This document shows positions 41,289-49,267 of a stretch of 62,370 nt of DNA, piece after piece. Location of the stretch: positions 1 through 62,370 of the IMG/VR virus record IMGVR_UViG_3300046457_000066. The stretch is one strand, 5' to 3'. Numbering within the stretch: the stretch's first letter is position 1; every line of letters starts with the position of its first letter. This DNA is from a virus. The translations under genes and the position numbers were made by a program. Under the pieces are notes generated by a model that was given only the letters and a program-made list of their open reading frames with translations, did not search any database and was not told the origin of the DNA.

Positions 41289-41501
41289 TCAGTAGGAGAG
41301 CCCCCGCCTGCGGGCGGCCTCCTTGATCAGGGACCCCATGGCTCCTAGGGCCTCCTGCTTGTCGTGGTCGTAGCCCCAGCCCCCTGCCAGCTCCCCATGC
41401 CGGTCCTTGTCCCAAAAGTCGTCCACCATGTCTGTGAGGACGTCTAGCCAGTCATAGTCCATCCCCAGGAAGGGGTTCTCCTGCTCAGCAGGCTGAGTCA
41501 C
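41289..41501 (-). CDS. Hypothetical protein
   Basis: A 70-residue acidic protein (MDYDWLDVLTDMVDDFWDKD) with a basic end (EAARRRGLSY). Overlaps the upstream stop by one to three bases. Confidence 0.65.
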   Translation of the reverse strand: MTQPAEQENPFLGMDYDWLDVLTDMVDDFWDKDRHGELAGGWGYDHDKQEALGAMGSLIKEAARRRGLSY

Positions 41502-41836
41502 TAGCGGTACGTCTCCAGTTCGATGGTGAGTGAGTTTGAAGCACAGGGACGGACGATGAGGGCGTAGTCGCCCTGCACCCTGAGTCGCCCTGACTCGCAG
41601 TACACCTGGATCTGTTGCCTCAGGTGGTCGCTGTCGGGCCGTGGGTAGAAGCCGATGCGTGAGCCCCGGGGCAGGGGTGCATTACTACGGAGGTAGTCAA
41701 TGACGAAGGTGTCTGAGTCGGGGATGTTCCCCTTCAGCTCCTCGACCTGCTGACACTCAGCGGCTAGGTCACGACGTAGGCGGTGAAGCTCTTCCTGGGC
41801 CCACTTAGGCAGGCGTGACTCACGCGGGTCAGGCAC
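41501..41836 (-). CDS. Hypothetical protein
   Basis: A 111-residue protein: coiled-coil N-terminal half (WAQEELHRLRRDLAAECQQVE), beta-rich C-terminal half (GSRIGFYPRPDSD; YALIVRPC). GTG start overlapping the gene upstream. Confidence 0.65.
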   Translation of the reverse strand: MPDPRESRLPKWAQEELHRLRRDLAAECQQVEELKGNIPDSDTFVIDYLRSNAPLPRGSRIGFYPRPDSDHLRQQIQVYCESGRLRVQGDYALIVRPCASNSLTIELETYR

Positions 41837-42050
41837 TGGCGTCCTCCGACTTCCCGACGTTCGCCAGGGCGAGGATGCCCAGAGCGACAGCCGACGCGAA
41901 GCCCTCTGCGTACGAAGCCTTGATCAGGTCGAGCATGTCAGTCACGAAGATCTCTACGTCATCGGCCCACTCAGTGAAGTACTTCCCTTCGGCGTGCATC
42001 ATGCGAGCGTTCTTCTCGATCTCGGCAATCGTCTCTGCGTCCATCAGCAC
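41829..42050 (-). CDS. Hypothetical helical protein
   Basis: A 73-residue protein, MLMDAETIAEIEKNARMMH then FTEWADDVEIFVTDMLDL. Overlaps neighbours by 7-8 bases. Unknown. Confidence 0.65.
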   Translation of the reverse strand: MLMDAETIAEIEKNARMMHAEGKYFTEWADDVEIFVTDMLDLIKASYAEGFASAVALGILALANVGKSEDASA

Positions 42051-42298
42051 TCCTCGTAGGTACTCTCGAATACATCACGCTTACAGGGGTAAAACTCTCC
42101 TTGGACTCCACAGATGATGTAGTCCCCGTACTCGAACTTGACCCAGGTGTCGTGAAGCCGGTCATAGACAAAGAACAACCTGTCTACGTCATTCAGCTTC
42201 ACCAATCCATTAGTGAACTCCGCCAGGGCCGACATAGAGACGTCTTCGGTCCACTGCATAGCCTCGACGGGGATTGGCCTCTTTACATAGCTGGGGAT
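42044..42298 (-). CDS. Conserved phage protein, possible ATC start
   Basis: About 84 residues; the core YVKRPIPVEAMQWT is a widespread phage N-terminus (K-x-I-P-V-E-A-x-Q-W). The only standard in-frame start is GTG at 42334, which has no ribosome site and would add 12 unlikely basic residues. An ATC at 42298 lies 4-6 bases after AGGAGGGG and just past the upstream TAA, giving PSYVKRPIPVEAMQW, the expected N-terminus. Confidence 0.65.
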   Translation of the reverse strand: MPSYVKRPIPVEAMQWTEDVSMSALAEFTNGLVKLNDVDRLFFVYDRLHDTWVKFEYGDYIICGVQGEFYPCKRDVFESTYEEC

Positions 42299-42299
42299 A

Positions 42300-42464
42300 T
42301 TACCCCTCCTCGTATTCCTCGACTTTGATCTCACCGCTCGGATACATGAAGAAGTCTTGGTGCTTGTCTCCGTGAATTAGGGCCATGTTGACGAACTGCT
42401 CAGGCGTACGCCATTCCAAGTCATCGACACTGGAAATCGTGCACTGGAAAGTCAGTCGCTTCAT
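42300..42464 (-). CDS. Small hypothetical protein
   Basis: A 54-residue ORF: MKRLTFQCTISSVDDLEW... VNMALIHGDKHQDFFMYPSG. Overlaps the upstream TGA (ATGA) and ends with the AGGAGG used by the next gene. Confidence 0.65.
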   Translation of the reverse strand: MKRLTFQCTISSVDDLEWRTPEQFVNMALIHGDKHQDFFMYPSGEIKVEEYEEG

Positions 42465-42553
42465 TCGCCGCCCTCTCGGTTAAGCCAACGCTGAACCAGG
42501 TCCCTCAGGCTCTCGTTCTGCTCCTGGTCTATGAGTTCTTCGTCTTCATTCAT
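42461..42553 (-). CDS. 30-residue acidic helical protein
   Basis: MNEDEELIDQEQNESLRDLV then QRWLNREGGE. Starts and ends by ATGA overlaps, which supports it being translated. Confidence 0.55.
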   Translation of the reverse strand: MNEDEELIDQEQNESLRDLVQRWLNREGGE

Positions 42554-42756
42554 CGGGCACCTCCCGGAACGAAGTCAGACGTAACCTCGTGGGTAAGGTG
42601 CAGTAGGAACACCTTGACTTCAGCGTCTGGATACCTAAGCAGGATTCCCTTGACTCGGTTGCGTACGTTCTTCTCGTCAGAGGCGAACCTCAGATCTCCC
42701 GAGCCGTGGTTATACCCATTCTGAGAAGACCAGATAAGGAACTTGGGGTAACTCAA
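42550..42756 (-). CDS. Hypothetical protein
   Basis: A 68-residue protein, TTG start overlapping the ThyX stop. SYPKFLIWSSQNGYNHGSGD then a basic helix. Unknown. Confidence 0.6.
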   Translation of the reverse strand: MSYPKFLIWSSQNGYNHGSGDLRFASDEKNVRNRVKGILLRYPDAEVKVFLLHLTHEVTSDFVPGGAR

Positions 42757-43451
42757 GGTGCAACACGTCCATTCACGTTGAATGCCTTCATTGCTTCAGG
42801 GGCCACCAGATTGGTGATGACTTCCTCCACCTTCATGGCGGCCTGCTCGATCTCGTACAGGGGGAACGTCGGAACCGTGGAATCAGGGTGAGCCCAGCGG
42901 AGCGACAGGAAGTTCAGTGCCGACCGCAGGTTCACGGTCCAGATAAACGAGGTGTAGAGGCTCAGAGGAAGCACGTTGCGGGCCACCTCTCGGGCAATGC
43001 CACGGTCAAGCTGGAACTGGTATTCCTCCCATGAAGTCTTGGCAGCCCTCATGCCACAGGCCCTGGCAATGTACTGCTGCTGGTAATCCCCCGGCTCGAA
43101 CGAGTAGGCACCCGGCTTACCGATCTGCCGTAGAGGCCGCTGCATGTCCGGAACATAGAAGACCGGCTCCAGGACCTTGTATCGACCGGACACCTCATTG
43201 AATGAGGACATCCGATGCCGGAACCATTCACGGGCAACGAAGATCGGAACATCGATCTTGAACTGCATTGTCACAGCCTCGAAAGGCGAACCGTGCCGAT
43301 CACGGGCCAGCATATTGAGGAGGCCCTTATTGGCCTGCTCGCTACCGGTACTGCCAGAGGAGACACGGGCTGCTCGAACGATCGAGTCGTCGTCACCCAT
43401 GTGGTCGAGGAGGTCTACGCCCATATCCGAGCGGAAGGTAATGCCAGTCAT
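42753..43451 (-). CDS. thyX: Flavin-dependent thymidylate synthase
   Basis: A 232-residue enzyme that methylates dUMP to dTMP using FAD and folate. The ThyX signature RHRMSSFNEVSGRY (RHRxxSxxExSxR) is present, followed by the C-terminal LRSALNFLSLRWAHP. AAGGG five bases upstream favours the second of two adjacent ATGs. A hairpin and operator site lie upstream. Confidence 0.92.
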   Translation of the reverse strand: MTGITFRSDMGVDLLDHMGDDDSIVRAARVSSGSTGSEQANKGLLNMLARDRHGSPFEAVTMQFKIDVPIFVAREWFRHRMSSFNEVSGRYKVLEPVFYVPDMQRPLRQIGKPGAYSFEPGDYQQQYIARACGMRAAKTSWEEYQFQLDRGIAREVARNVLPLSLYTSFIWTVNLRSALNFLSLRWAHPDSTVPTFPLYEIEQAAMKVEEVITNLVAPEAMKAFNVNGRVAP

Positions 43452-43468
43452 CATTTCCCTTGGGGTAA

Positions 43469-43509
43469 CGGAGGGGCAGGGGAGTCGTCCCGCCCCTCCG
43501 AATGTCAAC
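43469..43509 (-). promoter_or_regulatory. Stoperator-like site with hairpin upstream of thyX
   Basis: GTTGACATTCGGA (43497-43509, minus) overlaps a perfect 9-bp inverted repeat CGGAGGGGC/GCCCCTCCG (43469-43477, 43492-43500). The expected -10 position reads CTCCCC, so this is not a sigma-70 promoter. The repeat may be a terminator or attenuator. Confidence 0.6.
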
Positions 43510-43534
43510 CTAGTAGATCAAGAAAAGGTGAGGC

Positions 43535-44032
43535 TTAGCCCCAGATCGGCTTCTCGTCGGAACCCTTCGGCGGGAACCAACCCGACCACGCCTTACCGTT
43601 CTTGTTGCCGGACTTGTAGGAGAAGTGGGCCGGAACGTTGTCCGGTCGAGCCGGGCCGTTACCGCCACCGCCGTTGTTGTACTGGACCTGGCCGTTCTGG
43701 AAGGACGGCTTACCGGCAGGCTGCTCCGGGGTGTTGATGGTGGTGCTGTACTTCTGGATCTTCGCCGCCTTGTCCATGAGGGCCGCCAGTTCACCGCCCT
43801 CCTCGTCGAGCTTGGCGTTCATCTCGGTGATGTTCGCGGCGCGAATGACGAGAAGCGATGCGTCGTAGCCCGCGCCGCCCTTGAAGGAGAGGGTGACGCC
43901 CTCCGGGGCAGTGGTAGCGACGGGGGCGGCGTTGGTCTCAGTCACAGGCGTGGTCTCCTCAGTGTTGGTGGTGAACTCGTCGTTGGCCGGGGCAGTGGCG
44001 AACGGGTCAGTGTAAGTCAAGTACAGCTCCAT
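43535..44032 (-). CDS. Possible ssDNA-binding protein
   Basis: A 165-residue protein. Residues 1-45 are Thr/Ala-rich; 48-105 form a compact domain (VTLSFKGGAGYDASLLVIRA); then a Gly/Asn/Gln-rich stretch (NNGGGGNGPARP) and a final WSGWFPPKGSDEKP. The Gly-rich tail and acidic-aromatic end recall SSB-like proteins, but the OB core is not clear. First gene after the 44102 promoter. Confidence 0.5.
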   Translation of the reverse strand: MELYLTYTDPFATAPANDEFTTNTEETTPVTETNAAPVATTAPEGVTLSFKGGAGYDASLLVIRAANITEMNAKLDEEGGELAALMDKAAKIQKYSTTINTPEQPAGKPSFQNGQVQYNNGGGGNGPARPDNVPAHFSYKSGNKNGKAWSGWFPPKGSDEKPIWG

Positions 44033-44043
44033 AAGCGTTAGTT

Positions 44044-44102
44044 GAGGGGGTCTCTCTCCCCCTCTATTTCCATTATGACATTCAGTTGATCCGAATGTCA
44101 AC
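44044..44102 (-). promoter_or_regulatory. Promoter/operator with 5' hairpin and inverted half-site
   Basis: GTTGACATTCGGA (44090-44102), 18-bp spacer, CATAAT (44072-44077). Predicted start near 44065, one base before a perfect 7-bp hairpin GAGGGGG/CCCCCTC (44044-44064). A second inverted half-site TGACATTC lies at 44076-44083, across the -10. Confidence 0.85.
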
Positions 44103-44104
44103 CA

Positions 44105-46102
44105 CTACTTGATAGGGCAAGCCCCGGTAGCACAGTTCTCATCGACTCCGTCCCCGATCTGGGTGACGACAGCTTCTTCGAACTCTTCTCGGGTCAGGCG
44201 CTGGTAAGGGGCCTGCTCGTACGAACCTTCAGGAAGAACGGTGCTCCCCTTGAGTCGCCGCAGGTATCGAAGGATCGACCGGGACAGGGATTCCTTGGTC
44301 ACCTCGTTCGGATCGAAGTTGACCGTGAACGAGACTGCACTGTCTACGAAGTTCTCCTGGTAGAACGCCTGCACTGCAAGCATCTGATCAGCCTTGAGAT
44401 CAGCCGCAGACTCAACGATCTCGTCAGGGTCCAGTCCGAGCTTTGCGACCTCTTCCATCAGGAGATCCTTGGTCGGGATCGTCACCACCTTCGTGAAGGG
44501 GGCGTAGACACAATCCTCAACGTGGTAACCCTGGGCTTCATACTCGGCAAGCTGTGCGATCTGCTTCGGGTCCGTAGACGAGAAGCGGATACGCCGCAGG
44601 AAGTACCGGGCGAAGATCGGGTGGATACCCTCACTCACTCCACTCAGCTTGGATATGGAGCCCGTTGGAGCAATCGTCGTCAGCTTGACCGGAACCGGGA
44701 TACGAAGTTCCCGAGCGTACTCCTGGGCGCTCTTCTCGACGTGCTTGTACAGATCCCTGAGAAGGCTCCTCATCCAACTACCGGGGATGTCAGAGAACTT
44801 CAGACCGTTCAGATTGGCGAACCACTGAACACCCAGATGTCCAAGACCGATTCGCCGGTCTCGCTCCATGACCTTCTGCTGTTCGGGATAGGTGATGTCC
44901 CCGAAGGTGGCACGCACCAGGTACCGAGTCATGAGCCGATGAGCGGCATACAGCTTGCTCTCGTCCTCGCCCCTCCAAAGGGCTGCGAGGTTCACGTGCC
45001 CGAGCGTGCAGGAACCCAGCTCGGGAAGCGGCTGCTCGCCACACGGGTTGGTCGCTACCGTCTTGTTGGGCTCGTCCACATTGGACAAGTCCTCGTTCCA
45101 GAATCCAGGTTCGCCGTTGTGGTGCATTCCATCGATCACGGCTTCATAGACCGCCTGGGCATGACCCCAGGTCCGATAGCCCATAGCCTCAACGAAGTCG
45201 TTGTCGATAACAACACTGATGTTGGTTGTCCAGTGGCCGCCATCCTTCTTGGCGTTGATGAACTTGAAGATCTCCGGATCGGTCCAATGCATCATCGCCA
45301 TTCGTGCGCTTCGGCGATTACCTCCCGAGACGACACACTCAGCAATGTAGTGATCGATTTCCATGGCCTCGACGCCGGTAATCGTCCGGCCTTCCGAACC
45401 GGCATAGTTCATGATGGCCGCAACCTCGTGCAGCATCTTGGCCAGAGGCAGAGGACCTGAAGCCGTACCGCCGAACGTTCGGAGAGGGGCACCAGCGTGC
45501 CTGACTCCCGACACGTCATAGACCCGGTTCGAGTTCTTCACGTCGGGCCGCAAGTACGTCTCGATCAGGTCGACCAGGGCTGCTGCCCAACCCTCTCGGG
45601 AGTCCTCAACCTTGTAGGTGCCAGGCCATTCATGGGAGTAGTCGTCGGACAGCAGTCCGGCCGAATCCATGGCATGGAAATCGAGGTGGTCAGGGTCGGT
45701 GACGATGTGCACGTTCAGCTCACGAAGTACGTCCTCCGGAGGCTGACAGTCGAGTCCGTATCGGGAACCGACTCCACCACCCTCCATCAGTCGCATGAAG
45801 GTGAACATGACGTGATCGGCCAGGCCCTTACTCCACGGAGCGACATGGCAGTTGTAGAGGAACTGCCGACCAGGAACACCCGAGGCCCAGAGGTGACGAC
45901 CAGCCGGAATGATCTCCAGATTGGTCATCATCTCGATGAGCTTTTCCCGCTCACCCTCTTCGATGAACTTGCTATCAACGAGACCGAGGTTCCCGTCGAC
46001 TACGCGCTGAACTGTCTGCGGCCATTCTTCCAACGTGCCATCCGGAAGGGGACGAGCATAGGTGCGCTTGAAGACGTCATTACCGGTCTGCGTGAACTTC
46101 AA
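44105..46102 (-). CDS. Class II (B12-dependent) ribonucleotide reductase
   Basis: A 665-residue monomeric reductase making deoxynucleotides. Signature elements: NPCGEQPLPELGSC with the catalytic Cys, SGGNRRSARMAMM, PTGSISKLSGVSEGIHP, and C-terminal CATGACP supplying redox Cys. No NrdB-like subunit is present, consistent with a cobalamin-dependent enzyme. Likely reduced by the redoxin at 37860. Confidence 0.9.
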   Translation of the reverse strand: MKFTQTGNDVFKRTYARPLPDGTLEEWPQTVQRVVDGNLGLVDSKFIEEGEREKLIEMMTNLEIIPAGRHLWASGVPGRQFLYNCHVAPWSKGLADHVMFTFMRLMEGGGVGSRYGLDCQPPEDVLRELNVHIVTDPDHLDFHAMDSAGLLSDDYSHEWPGTYKVEDSREGWAAALVDLIETYLRPDVKNSNRVYDVSGVRHAGAPLRTFGGTASGPLPLAKMLHEVAAIMNYAGSEGRTITGVEAMEIDHYIAECVVSGGNRRSARMAMMHWTDPEIFKFINAKKDGGHWTTNISVVIDNDFVEAMGYRTWGHAQAVYEAVIDGMHHNGEPGFWNEDLSNVDEPNKTVATNPCGEQPLPELGSCTLGHVNLAALWRGEDESKLYAAHRLMTRYLVRATFGDITYPEQQKVMERDRRIGLGHLGVQWFANLNGLKFSDIPGSWMRSLLRDLYKHVEKSAQEYARELRIPVPVKLTTIAPTGSISKLSGVSEGIHPIFARYFLRRIRFSSTDPKQIAQLAEYEAQGYHVEDCVYAPFTKVVTIPTKDLLMEEVAKLGLDPDEIVESAADLKADQMLAVQAFYQENFVDSAVSFTVNFDPNEVTKESLSRSILRYLRRLKGSTVLPEGSYEQAPYQRLTREEFEEAVVTQIGDGVDENCATGACPIK

Positions 46103-46114
46103 AGTGTGGGTCTC

Positions 46115-46702
46115 CTAAAGGTTGTTCATGTGGTGGGTAAGCATCTTGACCGCGAAGGCAAGCTGCTTGGCATTGGTCCGGCATCGCCGGGGGAACCGGT
46201 ACAGCTTGGTCAGCTCTGCACGAGAGGCAGTGTCGAGACGAGAGAACGCGATGTTCAGGTCAGCCTTGTCCGAGTAGGACACCGAGTCGGGGTTCTTGTA
46301 GTCCCGCTTGTTGGCGGGCTGCTTGCCCTGCTCCAGGAGAGGCAGCAGGTACCCGGCCTCCAGGAGCTTCCAGACGTCGATCTCCTGGTACGTGTACTGG
46401 CCGTACACGGCCCTCTCGCGGGCCTCGAAGTCCAGCTCCTTGGCCAGGGTCTCGGCGCGACGTACAAGCGCCCCGAGGGCGGCCACAGGGTCCAGGGCGT
46501 GTGCCTGGGCCAGTCGCACCGCTCGGTCCTGGCCCTCGTCCTCATCGAGGAAGGTGTCCATCAGTCGGCCGACCAGGTCACCGACGGCCACCGAGCCGTA
46601 CCACTTCTCGGAGACGCGCTCTGCGGCCTTGATCGCCAGGGTGTACGTGGTGTCGAAGGCGTCAGCCCTGACTTCCTCAGCGGGGTTGGTCCAGGTGATC
46701 AC
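46115..46702 (-). CDS. Sigma-factor-like protein, paralogue of 978-1538
   Basis: A 195-residue protein with the same plan as the left-end protein: VSEKWYGSVAVGDLVGRLMD (region 2-like), a middle with AETLAKELDFEARE, and a C-terminal helical part LDTASRAELTKLYRF... LAFAVKMLTHHM. GTG start with AAAGGAC upstream. Directly behind an operator site. Confidence 0.55.
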   Translation of the reverse strand: MITWTNPAEEVRADAFDTTYTLAIKAAERVSEKWYGSVAVGDLVGRLMDTFLDEDEGQDRAVRLAQAHALDPVAALGALVRRAETLAKELDFEARERAVYGQYTYQEIDVWKLLEAGYLLPLLEQGKQPANKRDYKNPDSVSYSDKADLNIAFSRLDTASRAELTKLYRFPRRCRTNAKQLAFAVKMLTHHMNNL

Positions 46703-46712
46703 TTGCAGTCCT

Positions 46713-46725
46713 TTCGAATGTCAAC
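46713..46725 (-). promoter_or_regulatory. Stoperator-like site (GTTGACATTCGAA)
   Basis: Exact consensus 11 bases before the start at 46702. The -10 position reads GATCAC (weak). It lies inside the transcript of the promoter at 46833 and beside the 3' arm of that leader's long stem. Confidence 0.6.
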
Positions 46726-46726
46726 C

Positions 46727-46833
46727 GAGGGGGCCGAGAAAAGGCGCTAGGCTCACTGCCGTTGCGCCGCTTAGCCGGATGCTTCCCGGCCCCTCTACTT
46801 CGAGTATGTCAGCCGTCAGATCCGAATGTCAAC
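46727..46833 (-). promoter_or_regulatory. Promoter/operator with structured leader
   Basis: GTTGACATTCGGA (46821-46833), 18-bp spacer, CATACT (46803-46808). The start is predicted at 46796; the RNA would begin with GAGGGGCCG (46795-46787), able to pair with CGGCCCCCTC at 46736-46727, enclosing further hairpins. The TTGA of the -35 also provides the stop codon of the upstream exonuclease gene. Confidence 0.8.
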
Positions 46834-47578
46834 CTTGGTGGCGTGCAGGGGAGATCGCCGAGCCGTCGAGCCTCTGGTTGCCTCGCGACCACTTCCCACA
46901 GTCGTCACAGCGGTAGCGCTGGAACACCGAGACCGAGGTGTAGGCCTTGCCTTCCTTACGGAGAGCCTTGCTGCCACAGTTCGGGCAGAGGTCATCGACT
47001 CCCCCGTGATACAGCCGGTAGTTCGGGTGCGAGGGGATCCAGGGAAGGAGAGCGTCATAGACCTTCTCGGTAAGGACGACGTCCTGTTCGTTGTAGGTCT
47101 TCATCAGCTCCCAGGCCTCTTCGTTGCCTGCCATACAGTCGATCCAGAGCTGGAAGCCAGTGTGAGAAGTCTTAGCGCCAAGTCCGAGTTGCTGGGCCAC
47201 ATGATCCAGCTTGTTGGACGTAAACCGGAACTGCTTCTTTGCAACGTTCAGAAGGTCGACGTGAGCGAAAGGCGAAGGCGGAGTAAGCCCTTCGGCAAGG
47301 AACTCTCGATTCAGGTGAGGGATATCGAATCGCTTGCCGTTGTAGTGGATCACAGCATCTGCATCGTCCAGGATCTCGTGAGCAGCCTCGACCATGGCCG
47401 TCTTGCCGTGGTGGTGCGTGCTGTAGAAGCTCACCGGCTCCTGGCCGTACCACTTGGCGGAGAAGCACATCACCTCCCCAGTCTCGACGAGCTGAGCGAG
47501 GCTGACGTTCTGCTTGAACATCCCCCACACATAGGCGAGATTCGGACTGGTCTCGATGTCTAGCGTAACTATCTTCAT
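46829..47578 (-). CDS. DnaQ-like 3'-5' exonuclease with zinc ribbon
   Basis: A 249-residue protein. RNase H-fold exonuclease motifs: TLDIETSPN (Exo I), VIHYNGKRFDIPHL (Exo II) and YNEQDVVLTEKVY (Exo III). The C-terminus is a zinc ribbon (LCPNCGS...YRCDDCGKW). Likely acts in replication or recombination. Its stop codon is shared with the downstream -35 box. Confidence 0.85.
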   Translation of the reverse strand: MKIVTLDIETSPNLAYVWGMFKQNVSLAQLVETGEVMCFSAKWYGQEPVSFYSTHHHGKTAMVEAAHEILDDADAVIHYNGKRFDIPHLNREFLAEGLTPPSPFAHVDLLNVAKKQFRFTSNKLDHVAQQLGLGAKTSHTGFQLWIDCMAGNEEAWELMKTYNEQDVVLTEKVYDALLPWIPSHPNYRLYHGGVDDLCPNCGSKALRKEGKAYTSVSVFQRYRCDDCGKWSRGNQRLDGSAISPARHQG

Positions 47579-48213
47579 GCGTTCTCCTTCGTGTTATGCC
47601 TTTTCAGGTACTCGGCCCCGGCTATCAGACGGCTGATTTCATCATTCGCATTTCCTAGCATCAAGTTGCAGCCGTTACACAAGATGCTGCGAACGCACTT
47701 TCCGCAAGAGCCACTATCCGGACAACAAGAATGGTCGTGATCAACTACCCATCCATTCTTATGAGAGCTGACATCTGTCCCGCAGCACGCACAGCGGCTC
47801 CCCTGCGATTCGAACAGCTCTCGCCACGTGTGCCGGTTTAGTCCGTACTTCGACACACCGTTGCACTCCTTACAGTAAGTGTTACATCCGGTCCTGGTTT
47901 GATTGCTCGGATAGAAGTCAGATCGGTCTCTCCACTCGTCGCACAATGAACAGAAAGCTAGGCCGTCTCTAATCTCTCGCCTAGCCACCTTTAGAGGTGT
48001 GAGTGGTCTACCTTCCCATTGTTGTGCATAGTGTCCCTTACAGAACCCCTTAGAGTAGTGGACTTTTTCGCAACCATCGAAGGAACAACCGACGAGCCCT
48101 TTTTTACGAAGTGGAGTAAGGGGCCTGCCCTGATGTTGTTGCCGATAGTGTCCCGAACAGTACCCCGTATACCTTAGCGGTTTATCGCACTCAGGGAACG
48201 AACAGACCTTCAC
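47575..48213 (-). CDS. Endonuclease VII-like HNH protein
   Basis: A 212-residue protein. Two N-terminal repeats (CSFPECDKPLRYTGYCSGHY and CSFDGCEKVHYSKGFCKGHY) look like zinc modules; then CSLC/CKEC, and the endonuclease VII core CACCGTDVSS... VVDHDHSC...VRSILCNGCNLMLG. Lower GC than its neighbours suggests a mobile homing nuclease inserted in the operon. Confidence 0.85.
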   Translation of the reverse strand: MKVCSFPECDKPLRYTGYCSGHYRQQHQGRPLTPLRKKGLVGCSFDGCEKVHYSKGFCKGHYAQQWEGRPLTPLKVARREIRDGLAFCSLCDEWRDRSDFYPSNQTRTGCNTYCKECNGVSKYGLNRHTWRELFESQGSRCACCGTDVSSHKNGWVVDHDHSCCPDSGSCGKCVRSILCNGCNLMLGNANDEISRLIAGAEYLKRHNTKENA

Positions 48214-48428
48214 TTGCCCTCGGCCCTCTTGATGGCGGCCTTCAGCTCCTTGCGAATACGCTTGGCGTCGTCAACGGTTATGTTCTGGTAGAGGCTGTTC
48301 GCGTCCATGCTGACGTTTCGGTGAGACTTGTTTCGAACCTTGAGGTCGAAAATGATAGGGGCAGCATCAAGGTAGTCATGCCCGGAAACGGAAACCTCGA
48401 CGTCGTTGTACATCTTGATCTCAGACAT
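48210..48428 (-). CDS. Hypothetical protein
   Basis: A 72-residue protein: VEVSVSGHDYLDAAPIIFDL beta segments and a basic C-terminal helix (DDAKRIRKELKAAIKRAEG). Overlaps the HNH start by four bases. Confidence 0.65.
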   Translation of the reverse strand: MSEIKMYNDVEVSVSGHDYLDAAPIIFDLKVRNKSHRNVSMDANSLYQNITVDDAKRIRKELKAAIKRAEGK

Positions 48429-48437
48429 GCGTTTCTC

Positions 48438-48635
48438 CTACTTGGTGTAGTCGTCCAGAAGGTTTCGACAGAAGTTTTGTGCACTCACGAGCTGAGTCGA
48501 ATCAGGCTGATTCGCAGCCCAACCGATGGTGTCGAGAATCCACCGAATATCGTCTTCGGCATCAACCAGCCAACTGGCCAAGGCTCGGGCTGAAGAGTGG
48601 TAGTACTCCTCTTCTCGTTCCTCTCGACTTTTCAT
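48438..48635 (-). CDS. Hypothetical protein
   Basis: A 65-residue, mainly helical protein (REEREEEYYHSSARALASWL). Unknown function. Confidence 0.6.
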   Translation of the reverse strand: MKSREEREEEYYHSSARALASWLVDAEDDIRWILDTIGWAANQPDSTQLVSAQNFCRNLLDDYTK

Positions 48636-48663
48636 GTCTCGTTCTCCTACTTCAGAAGGAAGG

Positions 48664-48780
48664 TCACCAAAGACCTAGGGCGTGCTCGACGAACAGCCCT
48701 ACAGGGACGATGACGCCGAAGGTGATGGCAGCGGATACCAGGAACTCTTTAATTGATGGACTCCAGTCGAGCGATCTCAC
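48664..48780 (-). CDS. Tiny single-pass membrane protein
   Basis: A 38-residue ORF, GTG start inside the upstream gene: a short polar end then FLVSAAITFGVIVPVGLFV, a clear membrane segment. Could be a small toxin-like or exclusion peptide; function unknown. Confidence 0.45.
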   Translation of the reverse strand: MRSLDWSPSIKEFLVSAAITFGVIVPVGLFVEHALGLW

Positions 48781-49267
48781 GGTTGATGTAGAACTGGGCC
48801 TTCTTCAGGTCCTCAACCTCTCGGTCCTGGTCCTTCTTTCCGGCCCGCGCGATGTACTTGACGGCATTGCCACGGTTGAAATTCAGGTTCTCGGTGATGT
48901 CGATGACCTCGGCCCCGTTGGACCAGCCGTCGGCATAGTGGCTCGGGTGGTTGACGACGTCCGTCTCCTGGGCCGCCTCTTCGAGGATTTCCTTCTCCCA
49001 GTCGGCAAGCTCCTCGATTCGAATGTCAACCTTGTGCGCAAAGAGATAGGACTCGGAACTGTCCTGGTGTCGCATCTCCTCGGCATTGAATCCCGTTTCC
49101 GCGCCATCGTTGAAGTGGACCGCGTAGGGGTACAGGTCACCCTCGGCAATCTTGGTGATGCAGCCAAGCTCCCCGGCACGAGCCTTCAGGATGACACTGT
49201 CACTGTTCTCGGTGGGGGTGATCACCACCCAGTCGCCAACCGCAAAGCCATTCAGAGCGTCAGTCAC
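48749..49267 (-). CDS. DUF3310 protein with N-terminal extra domain
   Basis: A 172-residue protein. Residues ~105-172 (VNHPSHYADGWSNGAEVID, then GNAVKYIARAGKKD) are the DUF3310 domain of phage nucleotide-kinase-like proteins. Residues 1-75 are a separate beta domain (FAVGDWVVITP... LGCITKI). The linker KVDIRIEEL is encoded by an operator-like site (49018-49030), suggesting two genes fused across a regulatory sequence. Confidence 0.75.
   Translation of the reverse strand: MTDALNGFAVGDWVVITPTENSDSVILKARAGELGCITKIAEGDLYPYAVHFNDGAETGFNAEEMRHQDSSESYLFAHKVDIRIEELADWEKEILEEAAQETDVVNHPSHYADGWSNGAEVIDITENLNFNRGNAVKYIARAGKKDQDREVEDLKKAQFYINREIARLESIN
49018..49030 (-). promoter_or_regulatory. Operator-like site inside a coding region
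   Basis: GTTGACATTCGAA in frame within the DUF3310 gene, encoding VDIRI. No -10 box follows (CCGACT). Confidence 0.55.

Noticed and set aside
43470-43509. Sigma-70 promoter for thyX
   Set aside because: The TTGACA is present, but no -10 resembles TANNNT at 16-19 bp; kept as operator only.
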